Source: a virus. From it: DNA of 34,600 nt. The stretch covers positions 1-34,600 of the IMG/VR virus record IMGVR_UViG_3300023237_001126; one strand, written 5' to 3'. This document shows positions 24,125 through 31,035 of this stretch, in pieces. Within the stretch, counting starts at the first letter, position 1. Every line of letters begins with the position of its first letter. A program made the position numbers and the translations under genes. A model generated the notes under the pieces. That model searched no databases, had not been told where the DNA came from, and was given only the letters and a program-made list of their open reading frames with translations.

Positions 24125-25258
24125 GTGAAAAATAGAGCATTTCATTGGGAGACAAAAGATATAATTGCGCAATTCATTGCGGCTTTTGATGATGTAGTAA
24201 TCGGCAGGTATAATAGAGATAGAGAAGAGAGGGATACAATAGCGGTTGCATATGTGTATTCCCCTAAGCGTCGAGTAATTCATGACCTAGAAAATAGATC
24301 GCAAAATTTAAATTTACCCATAGTCGCTGTAACTATGGGAGGTATTACTAGAAATGCATCTCGTTCCTTTAATAAGGCTGAAGGTTTTACATACCCTAAT
24401 ACGAGATACCCCGGGCAGAATGCAACATCATCTGCAAGAATTCCTCCCGCGGTGCCTATAGATATTGATGTTAATATGTCTATATTGACGTCATATCAGT
24501 CTGATCTTGATCAAATTGTAAGTAACTTTGCTGCTTACGCGAACCCATATATAATGATATCATGGAAGGTACCAGAAGCAATGGGCCTACCAGCAGGAAT
24601 GATTATAAACTCGAAGGTTGAGTGGTCTGGATCTACCACGTTTGATTACCCCGTGGATATAAATCACGCTTCAAGATCAGTAATTACAGCGGATACTTCC
24701 TTTAGAATAGAAGGTTGGTTATTTAAAGAAGAGGTAGATCCGCTAAATCATATATATTATATAGAATCTAATTTCCATAGTAACAACTCATTATCTGCAG
24801 GCAATTATATTACATACGATAGTTATAATACATTATCTGGAAGTAATTCAGTATTAGATACTATAACATTGTCAGGGACACCAACTATAACAAACGCTTA
24901 TTTCCGTCCGGAAGATAGATCAAAGGCAATTAATATAACTAATACTAATTACACTATTAGTACCCCTGGTAGTATAGTTTTATATGGTACGAGATTCGAG
25001 GAAATAGATTATGTAATGCTTAGTGGTGGTAATAATTTTTATGGCAACAATACATCCCTTTCTGGGTTTGATTATTTCCCAGATTTAACAGCAGCGATAA
25101 TACCATTGAGTTCATATAGGGTTGTAACCGATAATATTTTAGAAATTGATATAGTTAACGAATTAAATAATTCAGGTAAATTTGATATAGTTGTAGTTAC
25201 GCCAGCTGGCTGGTTTACATCATACGAAAGTATAGCTGGTCATTTCATAAAACCCTAA
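24125..25258 (+). CDS. gp15: Tail sheath stabiliser and completion protein, T4 gp15-like, with C-terminal extension
   Basis: The first ~215 residues follow T4 gp15: RAFHWETKDIIAQFIAAFDD, IAVAYVYSPKRRVIHDL, LPIVAVTMGGI, IDIDVNMSILTSYQSDLDQI, FAAYANPYIMISW, and SFRIEGWLFKEE. In T4 gp15 caps the sheath and binds the neck. The protein is 377 aa against 272 in T4; the added ~130 C-terminal residues (SIVLYGTRFEEIDYVMLSGG, FDIVVVTPAGWF) look like an IPT/TIG-type Ig-like domain. The start is GTG at 24125, chosen because the pattern begins there. Portal gp20 follows immediately. Confidence 0.82.
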   Translation: MKNRAFHWETKDIIAQFIAAFDDVVIGRYNRDREERDTIAVAYVYSPKRRVIHDLENRSQNLNLPIVAVTMGGITRNASRSFNKAEGFTYPNTRYPGQNATSSARIPPAVPIDIDVNMSILTSYQSDLDQIVSNFAAYANPYIMISWKVPEAMGLPAGMIINSKVEWSGSTTFDYPVDINHASRSVITADTSFRIEGWLFKEEVDPLNHIYYIESNFHSNNSLSAGNYITYDSYNTLSGSNSVLDTITLSGTPTITNAYFRPEDRSKAINITNTNYTISTPGSIVLYGTRFEEIDYVMLSGGNNFYGNNTSLSGFDYFPDLTAAIIPLSSYRVVTDNILEIDIVNELNNSGKFDIVVVTPAGWFTSYESIAGHFIKP

Positions 25259-25264
25259 TAAATA
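25257..25264 (+). promoter_or_regulatory. Late-promoter-like octamer for the portal gene
   Basis: AATAAATA starts inside the last codon (TAA) of gp15 and lies 8 nt before the gp20 ATG at 25273. Confidence 0.55.
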
Positions 25265-25272
25265 TATAATAG

Positions 25273-27069
25273 ATGGCTAAGAATTTTACTGGATCAGGAA
25301 AAGAATCAACTTTCGGTCGCAACTTAATGAATTATGTTGCAGCAAAACTACCATACTCTGGGTATAGTGCAATAGACCTCACATCAGAGACAAACCCAAA
25401 ATTTAAATATTTTGAAAATATGGGGTCACGGAGAGCAGAAGTTCTCTCTAAACATTCAATCTCACAATCTAATGATTATAATGAGCAAGGTGTAGGCGAA
25501 ATTGGTGCTGATAGTAACTTTAGCGAGATGATGTACGCTAATGTACAGAAGGATAAAGATTCCAGAATACAAGATTATAGAGTAATGGCCGCCTTTGCGG
25601 AGGTTTCTGATGCATTAGATGAGATTTGTGATGAGATAATCAACATAGATGATCAGGGTGAGATAGTTAAGTTGCATATCGATAATAGATTAGAGACTGA
25701 GCTCAGCGCTGAGTTAAAAACTCAGTTAACTGATGAATTTCATAAGTACATTCAGTACTACGAGTTAGATGATAAAGGTTGGAATTATTTCCGAGACGTA
25801 TTAATCGAAGGGGAAGTATATTTTGAGCATATTATGCACTCAAAGCACCCAGCTGAAGGGGTGTTAGGTATTGTAAGAGTCCCATCTGAATTAATAGACC
25901 CTATTTATACTAATATACAAAATATGTTAATAAAGGGCTTCTTATATCGAAAGCCTATTATGGAGCCAGATAAATTAATTCAGGGTGAAGACTTCGAATT
26001 TATACCTCTTGACTCTAATCAGATTGTTTATTCGGATAGTGGTATTTGGAATGAAAATAAATCTATTAAGATGCCCTTTATTGAAAATGCCAGAAGAGCA
26101 TATAGACAATTATCTCTAATTGAGGATGCTATACTTATATATAGATTAGTCAGAGCGCCTGAACGGTTAGTATTTAATGTAGATGTCGGTACTATGTCAC
26201 CGCCTAAAGCTGAGCAGTACCTTAGAAAGCTAATGTCGCAATATTGGTCCACAAAAACATTTGATGGCAATCAAGGCGATATTGTTAATAAATTTAACCC
26301 ACAATCGATGCTAGATGCTTTCTGGTTTGCAAAAAGAGCTGGATCCGAAGGTACAGAGGTCAGTCAGTTAGAGGGAGGTGCTAATTTAGGTGAGTTAGCT
26401 GACTTAATGTATTTTGTTAAGAAATTATATAAAGCTCTTAAGGTACCTACCAACAGATTAGAAGCAGAATCTACATTAACAGATTCAAGTGCGATGCTTA
26501 GAGAGGAATTAAAATTCGCAAAGTTTGTTGTTAGGTTGCAGAGAAAATTTGCAGGTGGGTTAAAGCTGGGATTTATAACTCATTTAAAAATGATCGGAGC
26601 CTGGAAGGATTTAGATATGAAGGAGCATGATATATTCCTCGAGTTCAACCCCCCTTCAAACTTCTATGAGCTACGTGAAGCTCAAAAATTAGGAATAAAA
26701 GCTGATAACTACAATAATATGGCCAGCTCGGAACTGGTATCTCCTACCTATTGTCAGAAAAAATATCTCGGTTGGGATGATAGGGATATACTTGCAAACC
26801 GAAGTTATATGAGAGCCGATGCCTCATTTACATGGGAGAAGCAACAGATTGAATCATTAGGGCCCGACTGGGAGAAGCAAATTGCTGCTCAGGCTGACCA
26901 ATTGGCTGGAGAAGAACCGATGGGTGATATGGGTATGGGTGGTGGAGATCTAGGAGCAGGAGGACCACCTGCTTTTGGAGGTGGTCCTGGCAATCTAGAT
27001 TCAGATGATGCTATAGTAGACGAACCTATATCGGGTGAGGTCGAAACAGTAGAGGCTCCAGAGTTGTAG
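25273..27069 (+). CDS. gp20: Portal vertex protein, T4 gp20-like
   Basis: The portal forms the dodecameric channel at the head vertex. Family features include YRVMAAFAEVSDALDEICDE near 110, DDKGWNYFRDVLIEGEVYFE, VRVPSELIDPIYTNIQNM, LIYRLVRAPERLVFNVDVGT, AEQYLRKLMSQYW, WFAKRAGSEGTEVSQLEGG, and LKVPTNRLEAESTLTDSS, the strongest T4-portal signatures. At 598 aa it is longer than T4 gp20 (524 aa), mostly from a low-complexity Gly/Met-rich C-terminal tail (MGDMGMGGGDLGAGGPPAFG). It is the first of the head genes and carries its own late-promoter-like octamer. Confidence 0.95.
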   Translation: MAKNFTGSGKESTFGRNLMNYVAAKLPYSGYSAIDLTSETNPKFKYFENMGSRRAEVLSKHSISQSNDYNEQGVGEIGADSNFSEMMYANVQKDKDSRIQDYRVMAAFAEVSDALDEICDEIINIDDQGEIVKLHIDNRLETELSAELKTQLTDEFHKYIQYYELDDKGWNYFRDVLIEGEVYFEHIMHSKHPAEGVLGIVRVPSELIDPIYTNIQNMLIKGFLYRKPIMEPDKLIQGEDFEFIPLDSNQIVYSDSGIWNENKSIKMPFIENARRAYRQLSLIEDAILIYRLVRAPERLVFNVDVGTMSPPKAEQYLRKLMSQYWSTKTFDGNQGDIVNKFNPQSMLDAFWFAKRAGSEGTEVSQLEGGANLGELADLMYFVKKLYKALKVPTNRLEAESTLTDSSAMLREELKFAKFVVRLQRKFAGGLKLGFITHLKMIGAWKDLDMKEHDIFLEFNPPSNFYELREAQKLGIKADNYNNMASSELVSPTYCQKKYLGWDDRDILANRSYMRADASFTWEKQQIESLGPDWEKQIAAQADQLAGEEPMGDMGMGGGDLGAGGPPAFGGGPGNLDSDDAIVDEPISGEVETVEAPEL

Positions 27070-27113
27070 TATTTACCATCAAAGAGTCACTGTTACATTA
27101 AATAGATATAACA

Positions 27114-28289
27114 ATGGCTTGTAATATTACACCGGTATCTGCGTTCCAGACAACAAATCTAAATAATAAGATTGATACATTCAATCGATTAGCAGATAGA
27201 ATTGTTCGATCTTTAGGAGCGCCTCTCGTTCAAGTTGAACTACATCAAGATCAATTATTTGAAAATATCTCTATTGCGGCTGAGATGTTTTCAAAATTTG
27301 CTGGTTATACGGAAGAGTATTTGGTATTTGACTCTAATTTATATGAAGCAAATGTAGGCTTACGGTTAGATCATTTGTTTACATTAACTAATCCTACATT
27401 AACTATCCAGGATAAAGTGGATAATAAAATAACTGCTCCTGAAGCAGGATATTACTTTGAAGATAGATCTACTATGTATATAGCTACTTCTACAATACCC
27501 GCTACTACATTTTCCAGCGTATCGGCTCTGAGTGCGATATTTGATGAGGGTATATTTCAACATCAAATATTTGACGATTTGACATATACTAGTGTTATTA
27601 CAGCTTTTGCTGCTACACCTAGTACTAGTACTATACCGATATCGTCTCACTTTATAGAATCATATGTAACAAAAAGAACAAGATCTGGAGATGAGATAAC
27701 TCCAGATTCTGAAACCCGCTCTAATAATATGTTCGATTATGATCTTCTAGATTATAGAAAAGTTATTGCTGTCAGTAACTTCGAGGAAGGTTCTTCTACT
27801 GGCATAAATACTCTATTTACAATAGAGCAGACTATGGCGCAACAAACATATTTTTCTTATGCTATGGGTAATAATGGTTTCGATCTAGTATCTTGGTATA
27901 CTTTAAAGGAGTGGATGGAAATGAGAGAAAAATTATTAGCATTAAAAAGATCATTTAAATTTGATGAAAGAACTCAAATTCTCCAAATATACCCCGAGCC
28001 TAAAAATACGAGATTTTACGGAGTTATCTCCTGTTATGTCGAAAGACCTATCAGAGATATTATCAAAGAACAATGGGTATATCAATATGCACTAGCTTTA
28101 TGTAAGATAACTTTAGGGCAAGTTAGAGGTAAATTTGGTAATATAACTCTCTTCGGGGGTCAGACATTTAATGCTACTGACATAATGACTGCTGGAATCT
28201 CAGAAAAAGAAACTCTAGAGACTAAGTTGTATGAAGGCGCATCTCCGGGGTTTGGAGACGCAGATCCAATTTGCTTTCTTGTTGGTTAA
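27114..28289 (+). CDS. gp13: Neck protein, T4 gp13-like
   Basis: gp13 and gp14 form the neck that seals the filled head. The first ~80 residues match gp13 style: LADRIVRSLGAPLVQVELHQ, DQLFENISIAAEMFSKFAGY (the 'LGxPxxxVxxxxxQxxxxIxxA' pattern). The C-terminal third also fits: WVYQYALALCKITLGQVRGK, FGNITLFGGQTFNATDIM, and a terminal helix with acidic residues. At 391 aa it is longer than T4 gp13 (309 aa). The ATG at 27114 follows a weak TTAAATAG box. A gp14 homologue was not recognised in the window. Confidence 0.75.
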   Translation: MACNITPVSAFQTTNLNNKIDTFNRLADRIVRSLGAPLVQVELHQDQLFENISIAAEMFSKFAGYTEEYLVFDSNLYEANVGLRLDHLFTLTNPTLTIQDKVDNKITAPEAGYYFEDRSTMYIATSTIPATTFSSVSALSAIFDEGIFQHQIFDDLTYTSVITAFAATPSTSTIPISSHFIESYVTKRTRSGDEITPDSETRSNNMFDYDLLDYRKVIAVSNFEEGSSTGINTLFTIEQTMAQQTYFSYAMGNNGFDLVSWYTLKEWMEMREKLLALKRSFKFDERTQILQIYPEPKNTRFYGVISCYVERPIRDIIKEQWVYQYALALCKITLGQVRGKFGNITLFGGQTFNATDIMTAGISEKETLETKLYEGASPGFGDADPICFLVG

Positions 28290-28320
28290 TATTTTATTGT
28301 TTGTAATATTTACACTATGA

Positions 28321-28328
28321 TATAAATA
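28321..28328 (+). promoter_or_regulatory. Late promoter, exact TATAAATA
   Basis: A perfect T4 late octamer in the 64-nt gap after gp13, 25 nt before the ATG at 28354. An 8-codon open frame (ATG 28331 to TGA 28357, peptide MVYTKKLL) lies between it and that ATG and overlaps it as ATGA. Confidence 0.7.
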
Positions 28329-28353
28329 CTATGGTATATACTAAAAAATTATT

Positions 28354-28671
28354 ATGATAGGAAATGAAGATACAAAATTAATGATGGAGGCTTGGAAGAA
28401 GTATAAGGACGAATGTGAGGAAACATCATCTAATACCCTACTCTCAAAGGCTACTGTAGATCCAAAATCTTACGAATTGAGACTAATGAAGATGTATGGG
28501 TTGGATTGGGACGATATACAAGAGGAGTGGGATGAATATGTGGGGTTTATATATCCCATAGATGAAGTGGGAGTAGTTGAGTCAGTTCCGGAAGAGGTCA
28601 CTGGTAGAGACTTAAAGCAGTTGATTAATATATTCCAATCCGATGCTCCAGAGAATATAGATACAAATTAA
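28354..28671 (+). CDS. Small acidic protein with putative prohead-targeting N-terminus (105 aa)
   Basis: I do not recognise the body of this protein. The N-terminus, MIGNEDTKLMMEAWKKY, resembles that of two nearby small proteins (MHNNDVELIWEA; INDTDTDLIYEA). Each ends its tag in x-E-A at residue 11-13, close to the T4 gp21 cleavage rule [L/I]-x-E|. Here the site would be MME|A, with Met at the key position, so the fit is weaker. The body is strongly acidic (LDWDDIQEEWDEYVGF, ESVPEEVTG). This would suit a DNA-mimic-like or internal head protein, but that is inference. An exact late promoter precedes it. Confidence 0.7.
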   Translation: MIGNEDTKLMMEAWKKYKDECEETSSNTLLSKATVDPKSYELRLMKMYGLDWDDIQEEWDEYVGFIYPIDEVGVVESVPEEVTGRDLKQLINIFQSDAPENIDTN

Positions 28672-28679
28672 ATAAAATT

Positions 28680-28985
28680 ATGCACAATAATGACGTAGAA
28701 TTAATATGGGAAGCTTTATCATCCTCACAATATGCTGGTACAATGGCATCTCTAATGAGCACACCTTGTGAGTTTACGATTGAAATAAGTTATACCCCAG
28801 ACATGGACTATGATGGGAATGAAATTTCCAGAGTAGAGGGTAATCTATTTAAAGGTGATGAATTTTTAGAGAGATTATATGGATCTGAACTTGAAGACGC
28901 TATAGATAAATTAGAGTCTGAGTGCCCAGATAATATTATTGATAGGGACTCTCAAAATGCGATCGCTGGCAGAACTACTTATTAA
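28680..28985 (+). CDS. Small acidic protein with putative prohead-targeting N-terminus (101 aa)
   Basis: I do not recognise the body of this protein. The N-terminus MHNNDVELIWE|ALSSS contains a canonical-looking gp21 site (Ile-Trp-Glu|Ala, cut after residue 11). The rest is acidic and beta-rich at first (CEFTIEISYTPDMDYDGNEI), then helical (FLERLYGSELEDAIDKLE). It has no Shine-Dalgarno. It starts 8 nt after the previous gene, and its stop overlaps the next ATG by one base (TAATG), so these small genes form an operon. Confidence 0.7.
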   Translation: MHNNDVELIWEALSSSQYAGTMASLMSTPCEFTIEISYTPDMDYDGNEISRVEGNLFKGDEFLERLYGSELEDAIDKLESECPDNIIDRDSQNAIAGRTTY

Positions 28986-29323
28986 TGGTAACATTCAGGC
29001 AATATATTATGGGACCGATTAATGAATCATGCAGCTCTCCTGCTTTCTTTAGAGCAAAAAAGTTATTACTATCTGCTTTACCTTATATCCCTAGAAAATT
29101 TAACAAAAAAGTAAAGATTTGGGAAGATACTCTAAACTCCCCTAAACTAGTAAGGTCGAAGATCAATATACATTATATAGCAGCAGATATAATAGATACT
29201 TTAGGCCCAGGTACTCGTCGAGTTTTTCCAAAGATAATAGGGAATGATATATATACTTTAGCAAGAGCAGTATCTTCTAAATACAAGCCACGGCCAAAGA
29301 CTGACCCTGATAATGATGCCTAA
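28985..29323 (+). CDS. Small basic protein with putative prohead-targeting N-terminus (112 aa)
   Basis: The N-terminus MVTFRQYIMGPINE|SCSS resembles T4 internal-protein targeting peptides, which I recall as starting MKTYQEFIAE and being cut by gp21 after Glu; the site here would be Ile-Asn-Glu|Ser, cut after residue 14. The predicted mature part is rich in Lys/Arg (FFRAKKLLLSALPYIPRKFN, VSSKYKPRPKTD), as is common for DNA-bound internal head proteins. The body is otherwise unrecognised. It overlaps the next gene (gp4) by 11 nt. Confidence 0.7.
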   Translation: MVTFRQYIMGPINESCSSPAFFRAKKLLLSALPYIPRKFNKKVKIWEDTLNSPKLVRSKINIHYIAADIIDTLGPGTRRVFPKIIGNDIYTLARAVSSKYKPRPKTDPDNDA

Positions 29324-29777
29324 GAAAAGAAAAAAGCCATCTACACAATATAAGCAAGGTATATTTAAACCAAAAAATTCTGATAAATTTGATGGCACAG
29401 CTGCAAAATATAGAAGCTCATATGAATTAAAATTTTTTAGATGGTGTGATGATAATATAAATGTACAAAAGTGGGGATCGGAAAATGTAGTAGTCCCTTA
29501 TTTGAACCCACTTACTAATAAAGTTTCTCGGTATTTTGTAGATAATTTTATAGTCTTAACGGAAGGGTGTAATACAAAAAAATATCTTATAGAAATTAAG
29601 CCAAAACGCCAAACAAGGCCACCATGTGTAAATAGATATAGGAATAATAAAAACCTCATATATGAAACAAACATGTGGGAGCAAAATCAGGCGAAGTGGT
29701 CTGCTGCAGATAAATGGGCTAAAAAACACGGTGCAGAATTTATCATATTAACTGAAAAGGAACTTTTTAATAAATAA
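29313..29777 (+). CDS. gp4: Head completion protein, T4 gp4-like nuclease fold
   Basis: T4 gp4 is needed to finish DNA-filled heads and belongs to a PD-(D/E)XK-like (TnsA-N-like) fold. The pattern is clear: a basic N-terminus with KQGIFKPKNSDKFDGTAAKY, the acidic SSYELKFFRWCDD, VQKWGSENVVVPYLNPLTNK, YFVDNFIVL (catalytic-type Asp) and YLIEIKPKRQTRPP (E-x-K). The C-terminal WSAADKWAKKHGAEFIILTE completes the fold. Length (154 aa) equals that of T4 gp4 within a few residues. Two consecutive ATGs (29313, 29316) are possible starts. Confidence 0.88.
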   Translation: MMPKKRKKPSTQYKQGIFKPKNSDKFDGTAAKYRSSYELKFFRWCDDNINVQKWGSENVVVPYLNPLTNKVSRYFVDNFIVLTEGCNTKKYLIEIKPKRQTRPPCVNRYRNNKNLIYETNMWEQNQAKWSAADKWAKKHGAEFIILTEKELFNK

Positions 29778-29827
29778 TTATAATTATTATTTTTAATTAA
29801 CGGTAGTTAATAATGATTTATACTAAA

Positions 29828-29835
29828 TATAAATA
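29828..29835 (+). promoter_or_regulatory. Late promoter, exact TATAAATA
   Basis: An exact octamer after the gp4 gene. A start 6 nt past its end would fall at about 29841, inside the open frame described next, so the relation between this promoter and that gene's start is unclear. Confidence 0.6.
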
Positions 29836-30116
29836 TTATAAACGATACCGATACAGACCTTATATATGAAGCGTATGCCGATAGATTGTTAACTGAAGGG
29901 TTAATCGATAAATTACAAGCTGCATTAGATGTTGCAGGTCTAGAGCCTACTATAGGTACTGGTGCAGATGCCGTCAATACTGCAATATCAGCCTTGAGAG
30001 CGATAGCAGCAAAAGAGCCAGATGATCGTAATAAGCATATAATTAATGCTGGTATATCTGCGATATCTCTTATACCATTTGGAGATGTAGCAAAGATGTT
30101 AAAAATAAACATATAA
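29835..30116 (+). CDS. Small protein with putative prohead tag and hydrophobic toxin-like segment; start uncertain
   Basis: A conventional caller would start at TTG 29886 (76 aa). But the frame is open upstream to 29814, and the codons from ATT 29835 read INDTDTDLIYE|AYADRL. This aligns with the tags of the 28354 and 28680 products and holds a gp21-type site (Ile-Tyr-Glu|Ala). I therefore extend the gene, with a non-standard ATT start or an error in the read. The body, GTGADAVNTAISALRAI then HIINAGISAISLIPFGDVAK, recalls the membrane-active or linker segments of bacterial polymorphic toxins; this is from memory. A role as an injected protein is inference. Confidence 0.5.
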   Translation: MINDTDTDLIYEAYADRLLTEGLIDKLQAALDVAGLEPTIGTGADAVNTAISALRAIAAKEPDDRNKHIINAGISAISLIPFGDVAKMLKINI

Positions 30117-30141
30117 AGTAGCGGATAAAGTGCCGACACGT

Positions 30142-30149
30142 AATAAATA
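30142..30149 (+). promoter_or_regulatory. Late-promoter-like octamer AATAAATA ahead of gp21
   Basis: The spacing to the gp21 ATG is 5 nt (ACTAT). With the T4 late start 6 nt past the octamer, transcription would begin exactly at the ATG (30155). Confidence 0.6.
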
Positions 30150-30154
30150 ACTAT

Positions 30155-30838
30155 ATGGGATTTCGTTTGATTACTGATGAGGCAGCTGCCACACTCGATG
30201 AGTTTGAGTATATTTTTGAGGAGAAAGGCCGTAATGAGCCAAGATCATTGTATATACAAGGACCTTATATGGTAGCAGATGTAGTTAATAGAAATAAGCG
30301 AAAGTACCCCATACACGAAATGCGTAGGGAAGTCGATAGATATCGAGAGGAAATGATTAATAAAAAGCGGGCGATGGGAGAGTTAAATCACCCACAGTCA
30401 CCTGATTTAGATTTAGAGCGTGCCTGCCACATGGTAGAGAATTTAAAAGAAGAGAAGGAAGGTGAAAAATATATATTTACCGGTAGATCGAAAGTACTAA
30501 CAACGCCATGCGGGAAAATTGTACAATCATTAGTTAACGACGGTGTGTCTGTTGGAATGTCATCCAGAGCATTAGGTCAATTAAATGAGAAAGTGACCTA
30601 TAACGAAGTTAGTCAGATGAGATTGGTTGCAGTCGATTGCGTTGCAGACCCATCATTTACAGAAGCTTTTGTAAATGGTATATTAGAATCTAAGGAATGG
30701 GTATTAAAAGATGATGGGCAGTTTGAAGAAGATTATGACAAATTTAGCAAGTCTTTAAGGAAGCTACCTAAGGGATCGGTTGCGACAAAAGACCATATTA
30801 CAGAACAAATTATAAGTTTTATAAAAAATATTCACTGA
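30155..30838 (+). CDS. gp21: Prohead core protease, T4 gp21-like
   Basis: gp21 is the serine protease that matures the prohead by cutting after [L/I]-x-E. The catalytic His is in GELNHPQSPD (His79); the nucleophile is in DGVSVGMSSRALG (Ser136 or Ser137); and VAVDCVADPSF supplies the third conserved segment. YIQGPYMVADVVNRNKRKYP is the typical N-terminal part. Length is 227 aa against 212 in T4. Candidate self-cleavage sites are YIFE|E (after Glu22) and GILE|S near residue 176. It precedes the core genes in the order 21-67-22-23; in T4 the gp67 gene lies before 21. Confidence 0.95.
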   Translation: MGFRLITDEAAATLDEFEYIFEEKGRNEPRSLYIQGPYMVADVVNRNKRKYPIHEMRREVDRYREEMINKKRAMGELNHPQSPDLDLERACHMVENLKEEKEGEKYIFTGRSKVLTTPCGKIVQSLVNDGVSVGMSSRALGQLNEKVTYNEVSQMRLVAVDCVADPSFTEAFVNGILESKEWVLKDDGQFEEDYDKFSKSLRKLPKGSVATKDHITEQIISFIKNIH

Positions 30839-30842
30839 GTAG

Positions 30843-30870
30843 TATAAATATTCATTGGGAAGCATAAATA
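30843..30870 (+). promoter_or_regulatory. Two tandem late promoters (TATAAATA, CATAAATA)
   Basis: TATAAATA at 30843-30850 and CATAAATA at 30863-30870 are 20 nt apart, upstream of the gp67-like gene (ATG 30880). No late octamer lies between here and gp23, so these probably drive 67-22-23. Doubling the site in front of the scaffold and capsid genes would suit their high output. Confidence 0.65.
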
Positions 30871-30879
30871 TATATTAGA

Positions 30880-31035
30880 ATGGACGCACAATCTAGAATA
30901 CACGTAAAGAAATTGATAGGGGCTATTCTAGATAAGAATTATAATAGCGCTCAAAAGCACCTGCAAGAAGCTGTTGATACAAAAATTAAAAACAGAATTA
31001 AGCTTGCAAGTAAAAATAAACTTTTTGACAAATAA
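30880..31035 (+). CDS. gp67: Small prohead core protein, T4 gp67-like (51 aa)
   Basis: A short gene between gp21 and gp22. The peptide MDAQSRIHVKKLIGAILDKN continues with YNSAQKHLQEAVDTKIKNRI and a basic end. The layout matches T4 gp67 (LIEAIKSNDLVAARKLF, EAMAARTVDLI...), though without the acidic tail of T4 gp67. HLQE|A is a good gp21 cleavage site, as expected for a core peptide that is degraded during maturation. Its stop overlaps the gp22 ATG by one base (TAATG), and tandem late promoters lie just upstream. Confidence 0.7.
   Translation: MDAQSRIHVKKLIGAILDKNYNSAQKHLQEAVDTKIKNRIKLASKNKLFDK

Noticed and set aside
29796-29811. AT-rich dyad ATTAAC/GTTAAT as a terminator after gp4
   Set aside because: Only six weak pairs and no following T run; not convincing.
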